NCBI GenBank assembly: GCA_002402295.1
Contig: DHFO01000063.1
Location: 1 to 10,602, forward strand
DNA: 10,602 nucleotides
Direction of reading: 5' to 3'
Origin: Caldiserica bacterium UBA4822
GTDB taxonomy: Bacteria > Caldisericota > Caldisericia > Cryosericales > Cryosericaceae
Shown: positions 1-6,198 of the stretch, piece by piece
Position numbering within the stretch: the first letter of the stretch is position 1
Layout of the letters: the number at the start of each line of letters is the position of its first letter
The notes under the pieces: generated by a model
Told to the model about the DNA's origin: nothing
The model's database searches: none
What the model saw: the letters and a program-made list of their open reading frames with translations, nothing else
Position numbers and translations under genes: made by a program

Positions 1-2
1 AC

Positions 3-677
3 ATGTTCGGCTCTGCTGACGAAGTAAAGGTCGACAAGGACAACACGACTATTGTCGGTGGTCACGGCGACAAGGAAGAGATCAAGTCGCGCGTCAACCA
101 GATCCGCAAGCAGATTGAGGAAACGAAATCAGACTACGACAAGGAGAAGCTCCAGGAGCGCCTTGCCAAGCTGGCAGGCGGTGTCGCCATCATCAAGGTC
201 GGCGCCCCGACTGAGACGGCCATGAAGGAGCTGAAGCACCGCGTCGAAGACGCCGTGAACGCGACCAAGGCTGCAGTCGCCGAGGGCATCATTACTGGCG
301 GCGGCGCCGCTCTCGTCAAGGCAGGCAAGGCAATCGACGGTCTTAATCTGACGGGTGACGAGAAGACGGGCGCTGAAATCGTCCGCAAGGCACTCCGTGA
401 GCCGCTCCGGATTATCGCTGACAACTCCGGGTACGAGGGAATCATCGCGGTCCAGAAGGTCCTCGAGGGAGAGGCCAACCTTGGCTTCAACGCCCTGAAC
501 TGCAAGTTCGAGGATCTCTTCAAGGCTGGTATCGTCGACCCGCTGAAGGTCACCCGCCTGGCACTGCTCAACGCTGAGAGCATCGCGAGTCTTCTGCTGT
601 CCACTGCAGCAGTGATCACGAGCATTCCCAAGTCCGAGACCCCGGCTCCCGCGGCTCCCGCATATCCAGAGTACTAG
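3..677 (+). CDS. groL: Chaperonin GroEL, C-terminal part (5' end outside window)
   Basis: This is the last 224 codons of the 60-kDa chaperonin GroEL, the ATP-driven cytoplasmic folding machine that works with GroES. The reading frame is already open at the window edge, so the Met at position 3 is internal; about 315 residues are missing by alignment from memory to E. coli GroEL. Recognisable stretches are the coiled segment with SDYDKEKLQERLAKLAGGVA (fragment residues 43-62), VEDAVNAT (81-88; Asp83 matches the catalytic Asp398 of E. coli) and the nucleotide-binding GIITGGGAAL (95-104). The second half of the equatorial domain is complete. The tail is unusual: instead of the flexible Gly-Gly-Met repeat it ends in a Pro/Ala-rich segment with two Tyr (TPAPAAPAYPEY). 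A strong terminator follows 25 bp after the stop. Identity is certain; only the tail is atypical. Confidence 0.97.
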   Translation: MFGSADEVKVDKDNTTIVGGHGDKEEIKSRVNQIRKQIEETKSDYDKEKLQERLAKLAGGVAIIKVGAPTETAMKELKHRVEDAVNATKAAVAEGIITGGGAALVKAGKAIDGLNLTGDEKTGAEIVRKALREPLRIIADNSGYEGIIAVQKVLEGEANLGFNALNCKFEDLFKAGIVDPLKVTRLALLNAESIASLLLSTAAVITSIPKSETPAPAAPAYPEY

Positions 678-701
678 AACATCGGTCAGCTTGTTCACGT
701 C

Positions 702-733
702 GAACCCCCGGCGGCATGCCGGGGGTTCTTTCT
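702..733 (+). terminator. Intrinsic terminator after groEL
   Basis: A perfect 11-bp GC-rich stem (702-712 with 718-728) closes a 5-nt loop (GGCAT) and is followed by a T-rich run (TTCTTTCTT). It lies 25 bp after the groEL stop codon and separates the chaperonin operon from the transporter operon downstream. Confidence 0.93.
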
Positions 734-750
734 TGTTTCCTGCCCGCGCG

Positions 751-778
751 TTGCAAAAAAACGTAAAGTCACTATAAA
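751..778 (+). promoter_or_regulatory. Probable sigma70-type promoter of the ABC importer operon
   Basis: TTGCAA (751-756) and TATAAA (773-778) are separated by 16 bp and lie between the groEL terminator and the lipoprotein gene. An A-rich tract fills the start of the spacer. Transcription would begin near 785, giving a leader of about 40 nt. Each hexamer matches the consensus at four or five of six positions. Inferred from sequence only. Confidence 0.6.
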
Positions 779-779
779 G

Positions 780-801
780 AGCCTTAGCTGAAGCCAAGGC
801 T
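780..801 (+). promoter_or_regulatory. Imperfect inverted repeat in the importer leader
   Basis: AGCCTTAGC (780-788) faces GCCAAGGCT (793-801) across a TGAA loop; eight of nine positions pair. It begins just after the -10 hexamer, at the predicted transcription start, and ends 10 bp before the Shine-Dalgarno sequence. It could be an operator for a repressor of the importer or a 5' stabilising hairpin in the mRNA. I see no second copy in the window. Confidence 0.4.
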
Positions 802-825
802 AAAACTCTCTAGAGGAGGAAGAAC

Positions 826-2052
826 GTGAAGAAGCTGTTAGCTGTATTGCTCTCGTTCATGCTCGTTGGTGTGCTGTTCACCGGCTGCAAAACTACGCAG
901 GAGCCGGGCGGCGGAACGGGCGCAAAGTACCACATCGGTGTAGTCACGGGAACCGTCTCCCAGTCTGAGGACGATCTCCGGGGTGGAGAGCGCCTCGTCC
1001 AGGAGTACGGCGACGTGGCCGATGGTGGCATGATCACGACCCTGACATATCCGGACAACTTCACATCGGAACAGGAAACCACGATTGCCCAGATTGTCGG
1101 CCTTGCTGATGACCCTCTCATGAAGGCCATCGTCGTAAACCAGGCTGTCCCTGGAACCGCGGAAGCCTTCAAGCGCGTCCGTGAAAAGAGACCCGACATT
1201 CTCCTGCTTGCCGGTGAACCGCACGAGGACCCCAACGTCATCGAAGCTGCCGCCGACCAGGCTAGCAGCGCCGACAACGTTGCCCGTGGGTATCTGATCA
1301 TTTGGGCAGCCAAGCAGATGGGAGCAAAGACCTTTGTTCACATCTCCTTCCCTCGTCACATGAGCTATGAGCTGTTGAGCCGCAGGCGCTATATCATGGA
1401 AGAGGCGTGCAAGGACCTGGGGCTCAAGTTCGTCTTTGAGACAGCTCCCGACCCCACCAGTGATGTCGGTGTAGCGGGCGCACAGCAGTTCATGCTCGAG
1501 AAGACCCCTGCCTGGGTTCAGAAGTATGGCAAGGACACTGCGTTCTTCTGCACCAACGATGCTGAAACAGAACCACTGCTGAAGCAGCTCATGAAGTACG
1601 GCGGACTGTTCGTTGAGGCCGACCTTCCGTCACCCCTCATGGGCTATCCCGGCGCACTTGGCATTGACCTCAGTGCTGAACAGGGCGACTGGCCCGCGAT
1701 TCTCAAGAAGGTTGAACAGGCGGTCGTTGACGGCGGCGGTTCCGGGCGTTTCGGCACTTGGGCGTATTCGTACGGCTACACTACAACCGCCGGACTGGGC
1801 GAGTATGCCAAGCGGTGCATCGATGGAACGGCAACGATGGGGAATACCCAGGATTTGTTTGATGCGTTCAACAAGTACACACCTGGCGCCACGTGGAACG
1901 GGTCGAACTACAAAGACCTCAACACTGGAATAACCTCCCCGAACCACGTTCTGATATATCAGGACACCTACGTCTTTGGCAAGGGCTACCTCGGAACAAC
2001 CAAACAGGTCGTCCCGGACAAGTACCTGACCCTTAAGGCGCCATCCAGCTAA
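826..2052 (+). CDS. DUF3798-type substrate-binding lipoprotein of an ABC importer
   Basis: The 408-residue product looks like the extracytoplasmic solute-binding component of the importer encoded downstream. It starts at GTG with an excellent Shine-Dalgarno sequence (GAGGAGGA) about 5 nt upstream. The N terminus has Lys-Lys, a hydrophobic stretch (residues 4-19) and a lipobox-like LFTGC with Cys21 as lipidation site, then a Gly/Pro-rich linker. The body begins with YHIGVVTGTVSQSEDD (about 35-50), and segments such as AIVVNQAVPGTAEAFKRV and TAFFCTNDAETEPLLKQL recall the two-lobed periplasmic-binding-protein fold. The overall pattern matches my memory of the DUF3798 family (PF12683), found beside RbsA-like ATPases and paired permeases. 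The ligand is unknown; sugar, nucleoside or another small molecule are all possible. It heads the operon with its own promoter and is separated from the ATPase gene by 248 bp of potentially structured sequence, which would allow a higher dose of binding protein than of membrane complex. Confidence 0.8.
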   Translation: MKKLLAVLLSFMLVGVLFTGCKTTQEPGGGTGAKYHIGVVTGTVSQSEDDLRGGERLVQEYGDVADGGMITTLTYPDNFTSEQETTIAQIVGLADDPLMKAIVVNQAVPGTAEAFKRVREKRPDILLLAGEPHEDPNVIEAAADQASSADNVARGYLIIWAAKQMGAKTFVHISFPRHMSYELLSRRRYIMEEACKDLGLKFVFETAPDPTSDVGVAGAQQFMLEKTPAWVQKYGKDTAFFCTNDAETEPLLKQLMKYGGLFVEADLPSPLMGYPGALGIDLSAEQGDWPAILKKVEQAVVDGGGSGRFGTWAYSYGYTTTAGLGEYAKRCIDGTATMGNTQDLFDAFNKYTPGATWNGSNYKDLNTGITSPNHVLIYQDTYVFGKGYLGTTKQVVPDKYLTLKAPSS

Positions 2053-2061
2053 TCAAGAACG

Positions 2062-2139
2062 GCAAACGCTGCGGGCACCATGTGCCAGCAGGAGGACCTG
2101 AGCGGTATGCCAGAAACCACGGTAGCAACTGGCGTTTGC
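2062..2139 (+). promoter_or_regulatory. Potential multi-stem structured RNA between binding-protein and ATPase genes
   Basis: A perfect 8-bp pairing (GCAAACGC at 2062-2069 with GCGTTTGC at 2132-2139, extendable by G-U pairs) encloses a smaller hairpin, GGCAC-CAT-GTGCC (2074-2086), itself extended by TGC/GCA (2070-2072 with 2088-2090) across a G-A mismatch. A further pairing, GCCAG (2109-2113) with CTGGC (2129-2133), competes with the outer stem. The pieces form a plausible closed junction. I could not match it to a riboswitch class I know. The 248-bp gap (2053-2300) has no credible gene: the short open frames there lack a good start context and family resemblance. Confidence 0.4.
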
Positions 2140-2157
2140 TTCAGGGCTGTCAGAGCA

Positions 2158-2199
2158 ACGGAGTCCGGCGCGTGGAGCACTCCCCGGACTCCGTCGCTT
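2158..2199 (+). terminator. Perfect 11-bp hairpin within the importer operon (attenuator or processing hairpin)
   Basis: ACGGAGTCCGG (2158-2168) pairs perfectly with CCGGACTCCGT (2184-2194). The 15-nt loop can form a small inner GGA/TCC stem. Only a weak T run follows (CGCTTTACCTT), so full termination is doubtful. Partial attenuation, or protection of the upstream binding-protein mRNA from 3' exonucleases, would both lower ATPase and permease expression relative to the lipoprotein. Confidence 0.55.
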
Positions 2200-2300
2200 T
2201 ACCTTGTGCAGAATACTGGCTGCTGCGGCGGAAAGAGTCTCGAGCACGACCGCTGCGCAACTTCCGGCAGCGCGAAAGTCAGTGTTGAAAGGTGGTACAG

Positions 2301-3917
2301 ATGAGTGAACAAGAGCCCTTGCTCGAACTGAAGGGCATTACGAAAGAGTATTATGGAAACAGAGTGCTGACCGATGTGTGTTTCAATCTGAGGCGCGGCG
2401 AGATCCTGGGACTTGTGGGCGAAAACGGAGCTGGAAAATCAACCCTCATGAACATCCTGTTTGGCATGAGTGTCATCTCGGAAACCGGCGGGTACAATGG
2501 CGAGGTCTGTCTCGAGGGAACGACGGTCAACTTTCAGAGCCCGTTCGATGCGCTTGCGGCGGGCATTGGCATGGTACACCAGGAGTTCTCCCTGATCCCC
2601 GGCTTTACCGCAACCGAGAATATCCTGCTCAATGGCGAGGTCCTTCACGACAACATTGTCACCAAGGTGTTCGGCCCACGTATGAAAACGCTGGATTTTC
2701 CGGCCATGCGGGCCATCGCCAAGAATTCCATCGACCTGCTGGGAGTCAATATCAGCCCGGATACACTGGTCGCAGAAATGCCGGTCGGTCATAAGCAGTT
2801 CACCGAACTTGCACGTGAGATTCATCGCCCCGAGATGAAGGTACTGGTGCTCGACGAACCGACAGCGGTCCTGACCGAGTCAGAGGCCCAGGTCCTGCTT
2901 ACCTCGTTGCGTCGTCTGGCAGACACCGGAATCGGTATCATCTTCATCACTCACCGGCTTCAGGAGATCTTTGACGTCTGCAACCGCATCGTCATCCTCC
3001 GCGACGGCAAGGTGGTGAGGGAAGTTGCGACGACGGACACAACCATGCCACAGGTCGCGGAACTGATGGTCGGGCGCGACCTTTCCGGACATGCCGCTGC
3101 CAGCACGGAATACGACGCCGCTACGGAGACTATCCTCGCGGTCGAGCACCTCTGGGTGGACATGCCTGGCGAAACTGTCCGCGACGTGTCGTTTGACGTG
3201 CACAAGGGCGAGGTTTTTGGCATTGGAGGCCTCGCCGGCCAGGGAAAGCTGGGCATTCCGAACGGCATCATGGGGCTCTACGCGGCGGGGGGGAAGGTGC
3301 GCCTTCACGACAAGGATGTGCCCCTGAACGAGCCAGCTGCACCTCTTGCAGCGGGGATGGCTTTTGTATCAGAGGACCGGCGGGGCGTCGGACTCCTGCT
3401 CGAGGAGGCACTCGACTGGAACATCGCGTTCACCGCCATGCAGGCGCAGAACAAGTTTATGCGTCCGCTGCTTGGAGGCCTGATCAAGTGGCGCGATGAC
3501 AGAGCAATCCGAGACCTGGCCCAGAAGTATGTGAAAGCGCTGGACATCAAGTGCACCGACACCAATCAGCCCGCCCAGGAGCTTTCCGGTGGCAACCAGC
3601 AAAAGGTCTGTCTGGCCAAGGCATTTGCGGTGGAACCAGACGTCCTCTTCGTGTCCGAGCCTACTCGCGGCATCGACGTAGGTGCCAAGTCACTTGTTCT
3701 CGACGCGCTGCGTTCCTACAACCGCGACAAGGGCACCACGATTGTCATGATCTCATCAGAGCTTGAGGAGCTGCGGTCTATCTGCGACCGCATAGCCATC
3801 GTGGATGAGGGACGCATTGCCGGCATCCTGCCTCCGACCGCGAGTGCCAAGGATTTCGGCCTGCTCATGATCGGGCGGAGAACTCACGAGCAAGAGGCGG
3901 TGAACAACCATGACTAG
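2301..3917 (+). CDS. Double-domain ABC transporter ATPase (RbsA/MglA-like)
   Basis: This 538-residue protein carries two nucleotide-binding domains in one chain and would energise the importer on the cytoplasmic face. The ATG at 2301 is preferred over the in-frame GTG at 2292 because AAAGGTGG (2288-2295) is a well-spaced ribosome site. Domain 1 has Walker A GENGAGKST (40-48), a degenerate signature MPVGHKQ (160-166), Walker B LVLDEPT (Asp185, Glu186) and switch His218. Domain 2 has GLAGQGKLG (310-318), which keeps GxxGxGK but lacks the Ser/Thr, an intact signature LSGGNQQK (428-435), Walker B VLFVSEPT in which Ser452 replaces the usual Asp while Glu453 is kept, and Ser486 at the switch-His position. 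The family is known for a weaker second site. Length fits RbsA/MglA-type ATPases (about 500 residues). The last 8 bp overlap the first permease gene, indicating translational coupling. The substrate cannot be told from this protein. Confidence 0.93.
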   Translation: MSEQEPLLELKGITKEYYGNRVLTDVCFNLRRGEILGLVGENGAGKSTLMNILFGMSVISETGGYNGEVCLEGTTVNFQSPFDALAAGIGMVHQEFSLIPGFTATENILLNGEVLHDNIVTKVFGPRMKTLDFPAMRAIAKNSIDLLGVNISPDTLVAEMPVGHKQFTELAREIHRPEMKVLVLDEPTAVLTESEAQVLLTSLRRLADTGIGIIFITHRLQEIFDVCNRIVILRDGKVVREVATTDTTMPQVAELMVGRDLSGHAAASTEYDAATETILAVEHLWVDMPGETVRDVSFDVHKGEVFGIGGLAGQGKLGIPNGIMGLYAAGGKVRLHDKDVPLNEPAAPLAAGMAFVSEDRRGVGLLLEEALDWNIAFTAMQAQNKFMRPLLGGLIKWRDDRAIRDLAQKYVKALDIKCTDTNQPAQELSGGNQQKVCLAKAFAVEPDVLFVSEPTRGIDVGAKSLVLDALRSYNRDKGTTIVMISSELEELRSICDRIAIVDEGRIAGILPPTASAKDFGLLMIGRRTHEQEAVNNHD

Positions 3918-4953
3918 TATCCGAACGCTGATTGACAAGGCGGGTTGGCCCCGCATTATTATTGCTCTCCTGCTGCTATCGCTGTTCCTCGCCGCCCCGG
4001 CTGTCGGCGTGAGAGTCGACCAGTCGCTTACCGATACAATTGTCCGCTTTGGCATGAACGGCGTACTCGTCCTCGGCATGATTCCCATGGTACAGACAGG
4101 CTGCGGTCTGAACTTCGGTCTGCCGCTGGGTATTATCGCTGGCCTCTTGGGAGCAACGCTGAGCATCGAGTTTGGCCTGACAGGCGCAGGAGGGTTCTTT
4201 GGTGCAATAGGCCTTGCGCTGCCGTTTGCAGTGCTTCTCGGCTGGGGATATGGCCTGCTGCTGAACCGCGTCAAGGGCGATGAGATGATGATAGCCACGT
4301 ATGTCGGCTTCTCGTCTGTCTCGTTCATGTGCATGATGTGGATGCTCCTGCCCTACCACAGCCCGACCATGGTATGGGGCTATGGCGGAACGGGCCTTCG
4401 TACGACAATCTCGTTGGAAAGATTCTGGGTACACATCCTCGACGATTTCCTCGCCATCCGTATCGGACAGAACTTCATGTTCCCAACAGGCATGATTCTG
4501 TTCTTTGCGTTGATGGCGTTTGTCATGTGGGCGTTTTTCCATACAAAGACGGGAACCGCTATGACAGCGGTCGGCTCAAATCCTGAGTACGCCCGCGCAT
4601 CCGGCGTGAGTGTCGACCGGATGAGAACTATCTCGGTCATCATGTCGACAGTGTATGGAGCTATCGGCATCCTCGTTTATCAGCAGAGCTTCGGGTTCGT
4701 TCAACTATACAATGGACCGTTCTTCATGGCGCTTCCTGCTGTCGCTGCCATCCTCATCGGCGGAGCGAGTGTCAACAAGGCCAATATCACCAACGCTATT
4801 ATCGGGACTGTCCTGTTCCAGGGCATTCTCACGATGACACCCTCTGTTATCAACAGCGCCATCCAGTCAGACCTGTCGGAGGTCGTCCGCATCATTGTAT
4901 CAGATGGAATGATCGTGTACGCACTAACGCGGTCGACACGAAAGTCCAGGTGA
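3910..4953 (+). CDS. ABC importer permease 1 (BPD_transp_2 family)
   Basis: A 347-residue inner-membrane protein, one of two channel subunits. It is strongly hydrophobic with about eight to ten predicted membrane segments, for example 15-33, 50-64, 71-88, 95-118, 125-147, 190-211, 271-288 and 292-310. The cytoplasmic loop GTAMTAVGSNPEYARASGVS (215-234) corresponds to the ATPase-contacting motif of the RbsC/BPD_transp_2 family (usually like AxGxNxxAAxxxGI). The start ATG lies inside the end of the ATPase gene (8-bp overlap), with GAGGCGG about 9 nt upstream. It shares clear blocks with the next gene product, including GLNFG, the TGxGGxF segment and LIGGASV, so the two probably form a heterodimeric pore. 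Substrate unknown. Confidence 0.92.
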   Translation: MTSIRTLIDKAGWPRIIIALLLLSLFLAAPAVGVRVDQSLTDTIVRFGMNGVLVLGMIPMVQTGCGLNFGLPLGIIAGLLGATLSIEFGLTGAGGFFGAIGLALPFAVLLGWGYGLLLNRVKGDEMMIATYVGFSSVSFMCMMWMLLPYHSPTMVWGYGGTGLRTTISLERFWVHILDDFLAIRIGQNFMFPTGMILFFALMAFVMWAFFHTKTGTAMTAVGSNPEYARASGVSVDRMRTISVIMSTVYGAIGILVYQQSFGFVQLYNGPFFMALPAVAAILIGGASVNKANITNAIIGTVLFQGILTMTPSVINSAIQSDLSEVVRIIVSDGMIVYALTRSTRKSR

Positions 4954-4957
4954 AACC

Positions 4958-6064
4958 ATGACCAGAAAAACATTCAGACAAAGCCTCTCTCGCTTCTGGG
5001 TCGGCAATGCCGTTCCTGTCATGTTCGTCGTGCTCATCGCCTTCGCAATCCCGTTGTCCAGGTTCTCCGCCAACTACCTTGTAGGAGAAGTCATCACCCG
5101 GCTGGGGCGCGATTCCTTCCTCGTCTTCTCCCTTCTCATCCCCATCATGGCAGGCATGGGCCTCAACTTCGGCATGGTCCTTGGTGCCATGGCAGGGCAG
5201 ATTGGCATCATTCTGGTTACTAACTGGGGAATGACAGGCGTCGGGGGACTGTTTGTGGCGATGGCAGTGGGCACCCCACTGGCCATTCTGCTGGGCTGGG
5301 CGGCGGGTATCGTCATGAACCACGCCAAAGGGCGTGAAATGGTGACGTCGCTCATCCTTGGCTACTTCATCAACGGCGTCTATCAGCTGGTTGTGCTCTA
5401 CATCATGGGCAAGATCATTCCCATCAGCAACTCCGCCATCGTACTATCCCGCGGATATGGTATCCGCAATGCTATCGATCTCAAGACGATGCGCCAGAGC
5501 CTTGACAGACTCATTCCTCTCAAGATCGACGGTATCCAAATTCCCGTCGCCACGTTCGTCGTCATTGCGCTCCTGTGCCTGTTCATCTGGTGGTTCGGCA
5601 AGACCAAACTCGGCCATGACATGCGGGCCGTCGGCCAGGATATGAAGGTAGCGGAAGAAGCTGGTATCAAGGTCGAGAGGACGCGCATCATTGCGATCAT
5701 CATCTCCACGGTCCTCGCCTGTTACGGTCAGATTATCTTCCTCCAGAACATCGGGACGCTCAACACCTACAACAGCCACGACCAGACGGCCACCTTCGCT
5801 GTCGCTGCCCTGCTTATCGGCGGCGCAAGCGTGGCGCGGGCATCGATTCCCAACGTGTTCATCGGAGTCATCCTGTTCCATACCATGTTTGTAGTCTCGC
5901 CGACAGCTGGCAAGCAGCTTATGGGGTCGGCAATGATCGGGGAGTACTTCCGCGTTTTTGTTTCCTACGGCGTCATAGCGCTCTCTATTGTGCTCTACGC
6001 GTGGAAACGTGTAAAGGAACGGGAGCAGTCGAGGAGCTCGCTCCGAGGTGACCAGGACCTCTAG
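4958..6064 (+). CDS. ABC importer permease 2 (BPD_transp_2 family)
   Basis: A 368-residue membrane protein and probable partner of the preceding permease. Hydrophobic segments lie near 18-35, 53-67, 71-88, 95-120, 130-150, 195-213, 243-262, 279-291, 298-314 and 332-348. MGLNFGMVLGAMAG (67-80), GMTGVGGLF (91-99), the ATPase-contact loop GHDMRAVGQDMKVAEEAGIK (219-238) and LIGGASVARA (286-295) align with the equivalent blocks of permease 1. The tail (about 349-368) is charged and cytoplasmic. The start is 4 bp after the previous stop; AGGTGA spanning that stop is the ribosome site, so translation is coupled. An intrinsic terminator 25 bp after the stop marks the operon end. Confidence 0.92.
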   Translation: MTRKTFRQSLSRFWVGNAVPVMFVVLIAFAIPLSRFSANYLVGEVITRLGRDSFLVFSLLIPIMAGMGLNFGMVLGAMAGQIGIILVTNWGMTGVGGLFVAMAVGTPLAILLGWAAGIVMNHAKGREMVTSLILGYFINGVYQLVVLYIMGKIIPISNSAIVLSRGYGIRNAIDLKTMRQSLDRLIPLKIDGIQIPVATFVVIALLCLFIWWFGKTKLGHDMRAVGQDMKVAEEAGIKVERTRIIAIIISTVLACYGQIIFLQNIGTLNTYNSHDQTATFAVAALLIGGASVARASIPNVFIGVILFHTMFVVSPTAGKQLMGSAMIGEYFRVFVSYGVIALSIVLYAWKRVKEREQSRSSLRGDQDL

Positions 6065-6089
6065 GTCCCTGCGTCAACCCTGCGTTCCG

Positions 6090-6122
6090 AGGGCCTGCCG
6101 GATGATTCTGGCGGGCCCTTTC
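6090..6122 (+). terminator. Intrinsic terminator of the importer operon
   Basis: AGGGCCTGCC (6090-6099) pairs with GGCGGGCCCT (6110-6119) with one G-U pair; the loop is about 10 nt, followed by a short T run (TTTCC). It starts 25 bp after the second permease stop. The T tract is short, so some read-through into pgi is possible. Confidence 0.8.
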
Positions 6123-6137
6123 CATGCCGCCATGGAA
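6120..6137. repeat. Small inverted repeat upstream of the pgi promoter
   Basis: TTCCATG (6120-6126) and CATGGAA (6131-6137) form a perfect 7-bp dyad around CCGC. It touches the 3' edge of the importer terminator and ends 9 bp before the proposed pgi -35 hexamer. It could be a regulator site or simply an extra hairpin; no other copy is seen in the window. Confidence 0.35.
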
Positions 6138-6146
6138 CCCATCCTG

Positions 6147-6174
6147 TTGTTCGATGTCGGTCGGCAGGTACAAT
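6147..6174 (+). promoter_or_regulatory. Probable promoter of pgi
   Basis: TTGTTC (6147-6152) and TACAAT (6169-6174) with a 16-bp spacer. The -10 hexamer matches the consensus at five of six positions and is identical to that of the pheS promoter in this window. Transcription would start near 6181, giving a leader of only about 18 nt before the GTG start. Confidence 0.6.
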
Positions 6175-6198
6175 GCTCATGAACATGGGAGGTGTACG

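Noticed and set aside
129..797. Long open frames antisense to groEL, the importer genes, pgi and the kinase
   Set aside because: They are mirror frames of GC-rich genes with clear sense-strand homology, and their translations show no family features.
2053..2300. Match to a known riboswitch (SAM-I, c-di-GMP-I, cobalamin and T-box considered)
   Set aside because: Scattered similarities such as AAACC and GCAAC occur, but the conserved cores and stem order of these classes are not present.
2080..2304. Short open frames of 68 and 74 codons in the importer gap
   Set aside because: Composition is non-family-like, the starts lack spaced ribosome sites, and the longer one runs into the ATPase start; the gap is better explained by RNA structure.
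6124..6198. Upstream in-frame ATG for pgi
   Set aside because: It lies at the edge of the importer terminator and upstream of the proposed promoter; the GTG at 6199 has a well-placed GGGAGG and gives the family length.
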